A DNA stretch of 64,000 nucleotides, taken from NCBI GenBank assembly GCA_018398585.1, contig JAGTTD010000018.1, forward strand, positions 4,285,501-4,349,500, written 5' to 3'. The DNA comes from Simmondsia chinensis (taxonomy: Eukaryota > Streptophyta > Magnoliopsida > Caryophyllales > Simmondsiaceae). Under the pieces are notes generated by a model, which was not told where the DNA came from, made no database searches, and worked only from the letters and a program-made list of their open reading frames with translations. The position numbers and the translations under genes were made by a program. Shown here piece after piece: positions 33,761 through 44,567 of this stretch; position 1 is the first letter of the stretch, and every line of letters begins with the position of its first letter.

Positions 33761-36700
33761 GGATCATCGCAACAGAAATTCGAATGATAAGTTCGTGGCG
33801 ATGATCTCAGAGATCAACCTAGTCGAGAGTGATGACTTTTGGTGGGTTGACTCGAGGGCCACAAAACACGTATGTAAAGACAAAGGTTTCTTTACAGAAT
33901 TGGAACCCGTGAACAACGGTACTGTATTATTCATGGGTAATGGAGTGAGTATACTGGTAAAGGAGAAGGGAAAAGTTGACTTACGTTTCACATCTAAAAA
34001 AACTCTTACCCTAACCGATATATACCGTGCCCCGGATGTAAAGAAGAACCTTGTGTCTGGTGGCCTACTGAATAGGTTCGGGTTTAAACTAGTCTTCGAG
34101 TCTGACAAGGTTGTACTGTCTAAGGGGGGCGTGTGTATTGGAAAGGGGTATCTCTGTAACTGTATGTTCAAATTAAATATTGATAATAAAAGTGCTAGTT
34201 CTATTTATTTGCTTGGCTCTACTTATTTATGGCATCATAGATTAGGACATGTGAATTATTATAAAATGCGTGAAATGGCTACTTCAATGTTGATTCCGCA
34301 TGTTGAAAAAGTAGATGATAAGTGCAAAACGTGTATGCTAACGCAAATAACTAAGTTACCGTTTCCATCGGTACAAAGAGAAACGAATTTACTTGACTTG
34401 ATACATAGCGACTTATGCGACTTCAAAAGTACTCCTACCATAGGGGGAAAACAATATTTTATCACTTTCATTGATGACTTCTCGAGATATTGCTATGTAT
34501 ATCTGATTAATTATAAATGAGTCGTTAGAAAGATTTAAAGCATATAAGGCCTAAACAGAACTACATTGTGAAACCTTCCTCAAACGACTTAGGTCAGACT
34601 GTGGTGGAGAATACTATGACTCCAAATATTTTGAATCCACCGATATAGTGCATGAAATTACCACACCATATACGTCACAACAGAATGGCATGGCTGAGAG
34701 GTAAAACCGGACTCTTACTGAGATGGTTAATTCTATGTTGTCATACTCCGGTCTCAGCGATGGGTTTTGGAGTGAGGCTATGTTAACAGCCTGTCATATT
34801 TTGAACTGTGTTTCGAAGAAGAAAAGAAAAATGACCCCATATAAAAACTGGAACGGTAGACCCCCTAGGTTGAGTTATCTTAAAGTGTGGGGGTGTAGGG
34901 CCGTACTTAGAGTCCCTGAACCTAAACGTAAAAAGTTAGGTGAAAGAGGCATCGATAGCATAGTTGTTGGGTATGCACAGCATAGTAAGGCGTATCAATT
35001 CTATGTAATTGAGCCAAATGATTATGTTGGTATTAATACAATAATAGAGTCGAGAGATGCCATCTTTGATGAGAATCGGTTCACCTCTATCCCTAGACCA
35101 AGGGATTATGTACCCGTTGATAATGACACACCGGCGTCGTATGGTGATGATGATGTTCACCATGAGAGGGAACAAACCTCTAATTTTACTCCAGAACTCC
35201 GAAGGAGTAAGAGAGTAAGGAAAGAGAAATCTTTTGGATCAGACTTCTTTACCTTTTTGGTAGAAGGTTCGAGAAATGATGTGGACCCTGTTGTTATGTT
35301 ATGGAGGCTGACCCTATGACGTTTGATGAGGCAATGAGGTCTCATGATGCCGCCTTTTGGAAAGAGGCAATTAATGATGAGATGGATTCCATCATGGGCA
35401 ATAATACCTGGATATTAGTGGATCTTCCACAAGGTAGTAAGCCGATTGGGTGTAAATGGATCTTCAAGAAGAAAATGAAAGTCGATGGGACTATTGATAA
35501 GTTCAAGGCCCGATTGGTGGCTAAAGGGTTTACCCAGAAACATGGGTTAGACTACTTTGACACTTATGCCCCAGTGGCGAGGATATCGATTATGAGAGTG
35601 TTGATCGCTCTTGCTTCTATGTATAAACTCGTAATTCACCAAATGGATGTGAAAACAGCCTTTCTAAATGGTGAATTGGAAGAGGAAGTGTACATGAAAC
35701 AACTTGAAGGGATTGTTGTACCGGGCCAAGAGAGGAAGGTATGTAAACTCATACGCTCTCTGTATGGGCTAAAGCAAGCCCCGAAACAATGGCATCAAAA
35801 ATTTGATGAGGTTGTTCTAAACAACGGGTTCATGATAAATGAATCGGATAAGTGTGTATATAGCAAGTTCGAGAATGGCAAAGGTGTCATAATTTGCTTG
35901 TATATGGATGACATACTGATATTCAGTACAGATCAAGAGCAAGTAGAGAAGACTAAAAGGTTTCTCTCTGAGATATTTGTTATAAAAGACATGGGTGATA
36001 CTGAGGTAATCCTTGGTATAAGGATTGTAAGGAATGGGGACCCCATATCCTTGACTCAATTCCACTATGTGGAGAGTGTGTTGTAGAGATTCAACTGTGG
36101 TGCACGTGCACCGGTGCTTACACCCGTGGACCCATGTATGAAATTGGTACCGAATAGGGGCCCACTATTTATCAATTGGATTATGCCCGAGTCATTAGGT
36201 GTCTGATGTACCCCGTGATGAGCACTAGGCCTGACATAGCCAATGCTATTGGAAAGCTGAGTAGATATACTAGCAATCCGAGTAAGGTACATTGGCAAGC
36301 GGTTTATGGAGTACTGAAGTACCTGAAGAGTACCATAGACTATGGTATTTCGTATGTGGGGTATCCCCCGATTTTGGAGGGATACTCGGATGCCAGTTGG
36401 ATCTCCCATGGGGAGGATTATGCATCCACGAGTGGATGGGTTTTCTTACTCAGTGGAGGTGCAGTTTCTTGGGGTTCTAAGAAACAGACCTGTATTGCTG
36501 ATTCTAAAATGGCAGCGGAATTTATAGCTCTTGCTTCCGCGGCTAAAGAAGCCGAATGGTTAAAGGATCTCTTGTACGAGATACCTTTGTGGCCTAAGTT
36601 GATCTCATCGATCTCTATCCATTGTAATAGTCAAGCTACGCTTTCTAAAGCATACAGTGAGGTGTACAATTGGAAGTCTCGACACATTGGTGTGAGACAT

Positions 36701-36820
36701 AGTATAGTGAGGCATCTGATTCGAGAAGATGTCATCACTGTGGATTTGTGAGGACAAGTCAGAATCTAGCGGATCCGTTCACAAAAGGCCTTGCTACAGA
36801 CTTAGTCCTGCAAACGTGCA
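33761..36820 (+). pseudogene. copia-2 pol: protease, integrase, reverse transcriptase, RNase H
   Basis: The protease site reads WWVDSRATKHVC (33840), so the DSG triad has become DSR. The pre-integrase zinc motif keeps WHHRLGH and CKTC. The integrase core has IHSDLC, LRSDCGGEYYD and NGMAER followed by a stop at about 34702. The reverse transcriptase starts near WKEAINDEMDSI (35358), with LVAKGFTQKHGLDYFDTYAP, QMDVKTAFLNGELEE and the catalytic box as YMDD (35904) instead of the usual YVDD. RNase H follows from 36176 (YSDASW, CNSQATL) and ends ADPFTKGL near 36790 after a frameshift. Stops also occur at about 34520 and 36086. Confidence 0.93.
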
Positions 36821-37423
36821 CAGGGATGGGGTTGAAACCTGTCGTTTTTAGTCACCCATGATTGGCCCTCAACTCAACGCCTAGTCAAACGCTAGGTCTC
36901 AGGTTCAATGAGTGAGTTTTATCATTCGTGTGGCTACAAGCACAAAATAAATTTTCCATCCCGTGTGAAGTGCTTGGTACTGCGTCAGAGATTTAAAGGA
37001 TGAGCGTAAGCTCTTAATGGACCTGGCCTTGATAGTCTTGTAATAGAATGTCAATCATGATCTATTGGGGTCCACCTTAGTGAGTGTGAAGTTTGGCCGC
37101 TTCAATGGGTGATTTTTGACAAAGGGTTTGGCCCTGATACACTCGCGAAGGGTACAGGACACACGGCGTCATATGTGTCGATCTGGGAGGTGTAAGGTAT
37201 GTACGGGGAGTAGATTGCCTAGTGCGTGGTGATGTGTTCAATTAGTCAAAAGGATTGAGTGGTTCAAAGCTTAGTCTACCATCTTCGATCCGATTAATTG
37301 CAAACGTGTCATCACTAGCTGGGGGTTCAATCGATAGACACCCTCATTGATGCGCGACATGGCCTCCTTTAACTTAGAGATGTTGTTTGTGAGAATGATT
37401 GTGCTTTGAAAATAGTGGGGCAA
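36821..37423 (+). other. copia-2 3' untranslated region and polypurine tract
   Basis: Non-coding. It includes CTCTTAATGGACC (37010), GGGGTCCACCTTA (37067) and GGCCGCTTC (37095), which resemble modules in LARD-1 and LARD-2. It ends with the purine tract AGTGGGGCAA next to the LTR. Confidence 0.7.
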
Positions 37424-38004
37424 TGTTGATGTATTTTCAAAATGTGTAATGAGAATTGTGAATAAAGCGTTTAAAGTTGGTCCCGAAGTTTTTTTGATAT
37501 GCTTTGAAGTGTGTTGGGATGTGTGTCGACAAACAGGGCTGGTGTGTCGACACACATTCTTACAGAACAGGAATGCAGAGATGTGTGTCGACACATAAAT
37601 CAACAGAACCTTGTTTGCAGAACTGTGTGTCGACACACAGAGCTGTGTGTCGACACACAAGGATAGTTTTTTACCAGATTTGGCGCGTTAACTACCCGGG
37701 TTCTGCACCCCTTTTTTGGGGTATGTTTTGGGACGTCTTCTTTCACTTGAATTATTATATATACCCTGCTAGTTTGATTGTTAATGATGATGAAAAAGAT
37801 CTTTGTTTGTAAAAAACAGTCGTTCTCTTACATCTCCTTATATCTCCCTTTACATACTTTCACCGCATTTTATTTGGTTATAGTTGTATCCCCGAGACTA
37901 TTTCATACGCTGAAATAAGTTTTAAGGAAAGTGACATCACGATTCCAAACCTGTAGATTGAAAAGTTACCCGTTTACTTGATTTTGCAAGTGTTTACTCC
38001 AACA
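37424..38004 (+). repeat. copia-2 3' LTR, 581 bp
   Basis: Starts TGTTGATG and ends CTCCAACA, followed by the target duplication AAGAA. The palindrome array spans 37517-37665 and a TATATA box lies near 37758. Confidence 0.94.
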
Positions 38005-38009
38005 AAGAA

Positions 38010-38203
38010 AACTAAAAGACTTAACCTACACTAGAAAAAATAAAAGCTAGACAAAGCTCGTCAATGGTGCCATGAAGGCCTTGATGGCCAGTTTTAAGAG
38101 GGGAAAAGAGAGAAGTGTTCCCTCATCAATATCTACCTATCACACTAATAAATTCCTAAGAAATATTCCACGTACAAATACATAAGATGTCTATGTACAA
38201 ATA
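38010..38203. other. right flank of copia-2
   Basis: Short AT-rich stretch that rejoins the 29767-30089 spacer if copia-2 is removed. No recognised coding sequence is present. It may be degraded pol of copia-3. Confidence 0.5.
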
Positions 38204-38828
38204 CTAATAAATACATACATGTAAAATACATAGTTTCTTAATTGATAGTAAATTATGAGAGAGACTTGGTACCAACATGACATAAGGAAGTTTTAAGAAG
38301 TGGGAATGAGTGTTAATGGTTGTGGAAACCGTACGGATAATAGGCAGTAATGCACCATTTCGATCAAGCATACCTTTATGACCCAAATAAGGAAGAAGGT
38401 TGTGAAGGATATCTGGATTGGGCGTCATGCGATTTGTGGCACCTGAGTCTTGGATTCCAATTGTACTCATGCAGTTCCCGTATAGTCATGGCAGTTACGA
38501 GTGAGACAGATTGGGGAATGGTTACGAGTGAGACAGATTGGGGAATGAGTTGCTAGCAAAGCAATGTGGCCAAGTGAGAGCGACGTGGTCGGTTTGAGAG
38601 CAATTTTGGCCGGTTTGTGGTCCAGAGCCAAGCACACCAACATTAGGGTTGAATTGAGGAGCTCCTGTGGGTCTTACCAAATTACCATAGGGTGAAGGGG
38701 TCCCACTAGTGTTTTGTCCCGAGCCCTAGCATGTGGAGATATAGTGAGGCACCTGTCGACCACCACGACATCCACGGCCTCATCCTTTTCCACATTCACG
38801 ACCATCGCGGCCATTGTTGGATCCCAAG
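38204..38828 (-). pseudogene. copia-3 nucleocapsid and protease remnant (minus strand)
   Basis: The minus strand encodes a Gly/Pro-rich segment with SGTPSPYGNLVRPTGAPQ-like sequence and then IQDSGATNRMTPN at about 38440, the DSG protease site of copia elements. NG-ALLPI and LPYVMLVPSLSHNLLSIKKL follow. It continues the gag found at 52100-53364, from which it is separated by the solo LTR and the gypsy-like element. A duplicated 20-bp word (GAGTGAGACAGATTGGGGAAT) at 38500-38547 and several stops disable it. Integrase and reverse transcriptase are missing on the left. Confidence 0.8.
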
Positions 38829-39575
38829 TGTTGGAAAAATTTAATTTCTGAAACTAAATTATTCCTAAATTGGCTAGATTAAGCATAGGCGAAATAATTT
38901 TAATATTTGTTAATTTTAATATAAAGGATCTCTAATCTAATATATTCACAACGACATAAAACATATAAGCATAATAAAAAAGAAATTAAAAGCATAAATA
39001 GAAATGCGAAAATTAAAAGAAATATTAAAATAAAAGTAATCAGGAATACCTAGGCCGTATACTGCAATTGTCACCCAGGAGGAATGATTGAGACCGCGAG
39101 ATCTTTTCTATAAAGAAGAGAGAGTATGGGCTCTAAAAGTATTTACTAGGAAAAATTTCAAAAAGAAAGTCCTCCTTAATTTTTCGAGAAATCAATCAAA
39201 TCTTTTAGAAAATTATTGGAATGCTAAACTTAGTCTTTGAGACCTCCATTTATAGTAGTCTTCGGAACAAAAAATTTCTTAAAAAGTCGATGTGAGATTT
39301 GGTAAAACAAATTAAGAACGTTGTAGCATTATTAGCATAGGAAAACACATTTTGTTTTTAACTGGGTCAAAGTGCCACATGTCGTAGCCTGATTGGCGTG
39401 CTGCATTAGGCACGGATCACTTGCACCATGCATATCAGGTGTGACACGTGTCCCATTGGTACTGGTCCGCGGCTTTTGCTGCAGATCTCCTCCTCATGCC
39501 CTGGCAAATTTTTTTTTTTCCTTCCTAGTTGGGCCACGTTGCAATTCAATTTCTTTTTTTTTTTAAATTCATTTA

Positions 39576-40629
39576 TGTAGAGGATAAAAATAACCAGGTT
39601 AGTATTAAAATAAGACAGCAAAATAATAACGAAAATTAGAAATAATTTATTTATTTTTCTCTCTCTCCCATGTGCTCCCTTCTTTCTCTCTCCTCTCTCC
39701 TCAATTTTTTCCTTCCCAATGTCTCCTTTCTCTTTCCTCACACCCCTACCATCCTTTCTCTCCTCACACCCCTAACCATCTCTCCTCACTTAACCGCCTA
39801 CGTACTCTCTCTCCTACCGCCTCTAACGCTCACCATCTCTCTCTCTCCTATCGTCGGTACCAACAGCCTTGCTGACACCAACCACAACTGCGGGCCACCA
39901 CCACGTTAACCACCCTACCGCCTTGCTATCACCACTACCGCTTGCCGGTACCACCACTCCACTATCGCTACTGCTTACTAACGCCAGCGTCTACTACCGT
40001 CACCTCTTCTCTACTACCGCCAGCACCTAGCCGGCATGGCCACCACCGGCTACCGCCTAGCCACCGGTGTGGCCTAGCCACCAGTGTCGCCTGACCCATC
40101 CAGTACTACCTGACCCGTCCCGGTACCACCGTCACCATCCCATTACCTCCTTCTCCTCTCTCTTCTATAAATGCCCCTTTTCCCTCTTCACAAGAGCGGA
40201 GGAGGCTACACACACTTCTCACCCCATACTCTCTCTTCTTTTTCTCTCTCCTCTTGCTCTGGCCACGCTTAGGCCACCTTGCTGGTACAACTCCGGCCAT
40301 GCTCCGGCCACCTCGCCGGTACTCTTTTTCCTCTCTCTCTTCAGGCTTATAAGGCCACCGTGCTTGCCACCAGCCACCAAGGACCCCCTCTCCGTGTACG
40401 ATAAGTATTTATTATTGTTTATTTTACGCTATTTACTTATCATTTGTTATTATTATGCCTTTACTAACTTAGGCATAGGAGGGGTCTCCCGCGAGCAAAC
40501 CCGTGGGTCCCTCTAATGGCCTCCTTCGTTTTGCAGGGGATATCAAGTCAAACGCTGGCAGCTGCTTTCTCAACGAGGGCTTGAGCCCGGTCCTCATTCT
40601 AAAGAACCTAACCAAAAATCCCCGAAACA
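39576..40629 (+). repeat. gypsy-like LARD 5' LTR, 1,054 bp
   Basis: Starts TGTAGAGGATAAAAATAACC and ends CCCGAAACA. A CT-rich and ACC-rich first half leads to a TATA box (TATAAATG) at 40166-40173. Its Pro/Ser-rich frames reflect that composition and are not genes. Confidence 0.88.
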
Positions 40630-40630
40630 A

Positions 40631-40646
40631 TTGGCACCGTCTGTGG
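40631..40646 (+). promoter_or_regulatory. primer-binding site of the gypsy-like LARD
   Basis: TTGGCACCGTCTGTGG follows the LTR after one base. The only difference from the common plant gypsy leader is G to A at a CpG. Confidence 0.65.
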
Positions 40647-42329
40647 GAAGATAGCTTGCTAGCGTTTAGCCTGGTATCCCGTGCAAATCACCTAAGACCC
40701 TCACAAAACTTGGGGCTACAATACCCGTTTAACATCATATAAGTCGTTAATTTTAATTTTTCTCTGTCTAATTGCCTTCTAATACCTCTAAATTAGGATT
40801 TTAGATGTAAGTTGTTAGTAAATTTGAGGCAAGTTTTATTTCTAAAAAAAAAAAAAAAAATCATAGCAAAAAAAAAAAAAGAGGAATTTACAGAGAGCAC
40901 AGGGAAGTCGAGAGGAATGGGAGGCTCTGGATGTTTGGTGTTGATATAAAAAAAAGAGAGCTTGGGTGTTTGTCTAATTTTATCTAATGCAAGTATTTAT
41001 AATGTCTACACTGGTGCAAGTACTTGTACTGTAATTTCAATATTAGATGTACCAGGACACTATAAATAAGTTAAGTTTCAAGTATTATTATTAAAGTTTA
41101 TTGTTCGTATCATAAGAATACTGCACTTTAACTTTAAAATTTACTGTTCATGTATTGATCCTCGAACACATGTTTAAGGATTGTCAGTTTTGTAAGTCAG
41201 AACATGTCGTTCAAATTCCACACCTAGCCCATCCAAATCGGAAGAATCCATCCCGAATAAAAGAGTAAACCATGCTAATGGTAAATACATAAAACTAAAC
41301 GCAACTCTTTTGATAAAAAATGCCACGTAAAGGCAAAATGAGACTAATTTTCTCCTAAAACCAAACATAAATGCGTTTCAAAGTTAATTGTCTCTTTTTT
41401 ATTCTATACCCCACACATTCATACTTGATGGATGTCATATAGCTAGAAATTTAGTATTGAAGTCCAGTTATGTGTTCAACCATGTTACAAAGTAAATTTA
41501 TGTTTCACACGGGTTCAAGTACATGTAAAAGATTGAACTGTGAGCATGGTGAATTTTTCGGGACGTTAACCGTTCTCTAATTTCGGCTTGAACACCAAAT
41601 AAGTTTTGGCTTTGACTTTATTTTTATGCTTCTTTCTAATACATCTAGAGTAAGACCTCAAGTCTAAATTTCTCAATAAATTTATAACAAATTTCAATTT
41701 AACTTCACAGCATATCTTGAGTTTTAGAGCATGTTATAGATGTTTTTCATAATATTCTTACTTCAATTACACATAAATTATTTTACCAGATTTCCTGTCT
41801 AGGATTCGCGGCAATACACGAATTGTATTACTCCCCGTTTTCCGAAAATTGCTCACTAAAGTTTTTATCTAACTAAAGTTGCTTTAAGTTAATTCCAACC
41901 TAGCTCATATATCTTAAGTAGATATGTGATTAAATTGGAAAAGCTGGGTTGAATTTTTATTAAGTTTATTGGTCATAGGGGCCATTATATTAAGGACTTT
42001 TATCAAGTATTCCTGTTCTTAATTGGGAGTAAGAGAAGTTTCATCGCATGGAAAACTCCACTACAGGGTGTTTAAGTTTGAATATACTCGTTTCTTAATT
42101 TTTTCTATTCATATAGCTTAAATTTGTGCCAAACATGATATTTCAAAATACGCTAACCCATATATTAACGACAATTAAAGTGGACTAGAATATTGTTATG
42201 TGTAAAGGCGGCAGAGTCCTTAACCAAAAAGCAACCCAAATAAAGTAAAATTTGAGTCAGGTGGACGATTACCGCCAACCGCCTAATATAGAGGTAACGC
42301 CTTCAAGGCCTCTCTTAGGTAATAACATT

Positions 42330-43700
42330 GCCGTCCTTGAACTAGACGAGCGTCAAAAGGGTGTCAACGTTAGTCTGTGTTGCAAAAATCTGTAAACAAA
42401 GTTGCGGTGGCCAACCAATGTCACTTGGCGTCATCAGTAAAGGCTTGTTAATAAGAACTTTACGACTGATAATTGGAGGCTTAAGCCACCACGAAGTAAG
42501 CTTAACAATGTCAACCGGGCACCTTGCCAAGAAACTTGGCTGCACCCGTAAGCTTGATTAGCCACAACCGCCGTTGAGCTTGGCCGGATGGCCTCGCCAA
42601 CTCCTTGAATGAGTAGCTTATTAGTAAAAGCCATCGCCAACAAACTCGAGTGACTCACTAAAGCCAACTGTGAGGCTAGCTAAAGCCTCGTCTAATAACT
42701 TGGCTTCGCACTATTTACCTTGATTAGGTGCAGCCGCCCATTGGGTTGGCTGTGTAATGACGATAGCCTATCCTCATTTTAGCTGTGCCACCCAAAGCAG
42801 GGGGCTTCCCCAATAGTGGCATTATCACCCTCAGACTAAGCGAGCACCCCTAAAAGATACGCTAATGATAACGCGTAGGGTTGAATTCGCCAACAATCAT
42901 GGCGGAGGTCCCTCTAGTAAAGACATCATCCCTAACGTCTCAAGACTTGAGCGGCCGCCAACAAAGTTGTTAAAAACACTTTAAGAACCTCACTACTCAC
43001 CTTCTAACCCAAATAAAGAAGAAATTGCTACTAGGTGAACCAGTACCAGTGGTGCCGTAGACTACCGTGAATAACCAACAATGCTAAAGCAAATGAGCTT
43101 AGGAGCCACCGCCAACCAACTTGGCTATTATCGTCAATAATTTGAGACATGAACTTTCACCAGCTAACCTAGCGGGGATTTTATACGAAGTGTTACCGCC
43201 AAGTTTTGGGTATTAAGCTGAAAACCTAATACTACATGCGCCACCTTAAATCGGCAACGCTTTAAATTACTATGGGAAGCATTTAATACCAATAACTGCA
43301 AAAGGCTGCCAACAACCCACCAACAATATTGGTGGAGGGTCTTCCCCAAAAAAAAAAAAAAAATGTGGTCACTAATAGGGTCAGCTAGGTGCCACCGCCA
43401 ATAACTTAGCTGTACAACACCACCCACAAACTTGACCAACCACAGCTGCTAACGAGCCTGCCCGGACCACCTCGTCAACCTCATAAATGGGTAACGCGGT
43501 ACTGATAACATAAAAGGTCATCGCCAACAAGCTTGGCGATAATCCTTCAAACTTAATAGCAAGGTCAACCATATGGTACCCTCCGCCCATTTGACTAAGT
43601 CTTGCCATTAATAAGTTTGGCAAACTATGTACCGCCTATCATGACGGCTACGCCAACAAAGTCTGGCTATTAACAGTCTCACAATACCACCGAAAAATTT
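42330..43700 (+). repeat. dispersed GCCAA-N5-TTGGC hairpin motifs
   Basis: Repeated words such as CGCCAACAAGCTTGGCG (43511-43527), CCGCCAACCAACTTGGCT (near 43109) and TTGCCAAGAAACTTGGCT (42524-42541) each form a short stem around a five-base loop. Other copies have one arm damaged. Spacing is irregular, about 60 to 150 bases. Confidence 0.65.
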
Positions 43701-44385
43701 GGCCTGGTATTACCACTAATGCCCTCACCCAGGTGTTATCACCATGAAGGTGACGGTAAACTCTCCAAGACACCCATCTTGGTTCATCCATTCTCTAATT
43801 AAGAGGCTAATACTCTTGGAGCTAAGGATGAAATCTCAAAACACCCCTTATCTTCACAACCCAAGGGCACGTTATTCTTTAGACTTACAGGGTGCCTCTT
43901 GGTGCCTAATAAAGTCTACCACTATTTTATGAGGCAGGCACAAACTACAAGGCATGCTCATTAACAAACACATAATTGCATTCTTATTGACAGTTTTATA
44001 AACCTGAACCGAATGCCCACTTGAGTTACCTCTCGGGAACTACGGAACTTACCATTCTTCAATTACAATGAACAACGGTGTTTGCTTGACAATGGGGGAT
44101 TCAGCATTCTCCATATAATTTTACGTGATTTATCTTTTTTGTTGAAAATTACGTTCCCTATAGGATTTGCATTTAACCCGGTCCCTGATTATAAAATGGG
44201 GGCTTAGCATTTTTTATGATTTACATTCTTTATGTGAATTACGTTCTCAGTGCATATACGTCACTTATGTGATTTATGTTTAGCTTAACTCCTTACTTGA
44301 GGCAAAGGCTTTGACGTCTCGTATGTGATTTGTGTTAACTTAGCCTCAGGACAAGGACTGGGAGCTAGAATTATCATCCGCGATT

Positions 44386-44567
44386 AGCTTTCACCTAACG
44401 TAAAAGTTTGCTGTTCTACGAATGGTGGGCGGTTAACTTCCACAGAACGTGGAAGTACTCGTTTGTGTTGTTCTGTTCCGGCTGAAAAAGAAAGCACGAA
44501 GTTGTGGGGTGGGTAACCTTCACCTAACGTGGAGGCTCCCAGGCGGTTAGCTTTCGCCTAACGCGAG
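44386..44567 (+). repeat. four hairpins with constant CTAAC/AGAAC loop
   Basis: CTTCCAC-AGAAC-GTGGAAG (44437-44455) is perfect. CCTTCAC-CTAAC-GTGGAGG (44517-44535), TTTCGC-CTAAC-GCGAGA (about 44552-44567) and CTTTCAC-CTAAC-GTAAAAG (about 44388-44406) keep the loop. In the Cys-rich copy CAC/GTG has become CGC/GCG on both arms. Confidence 0.75.

Larger units (their letters stand above)
30095..38004 (+). mobile_element. copia-2: complete Ty1/copia retrotransposon
   Basis: LTRs at 30095-30684 and 37424-38004 flank gag and pol. The target duplication is AAGAA on both sides (30090-30094 and 38005-38009). Gag is split by a solo LTR of another family (31252-33442), which accounts for most of the extra length. 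The polyprotein has several stops, a mutated protease and a mutated zinc knuckle. The LTRs differ at roughly one base in sixteen over the first 150 bases (by eye), so this is not a new insertion. Confidence 0.95.

Noticed and set aside
39670..40516. Pro/Ser/Leu-rich frames in the 5' LTR (also 50035-50785)
   Set aside because: CT- and ACC-rich LTR sequence read in several frames at once; no domain.
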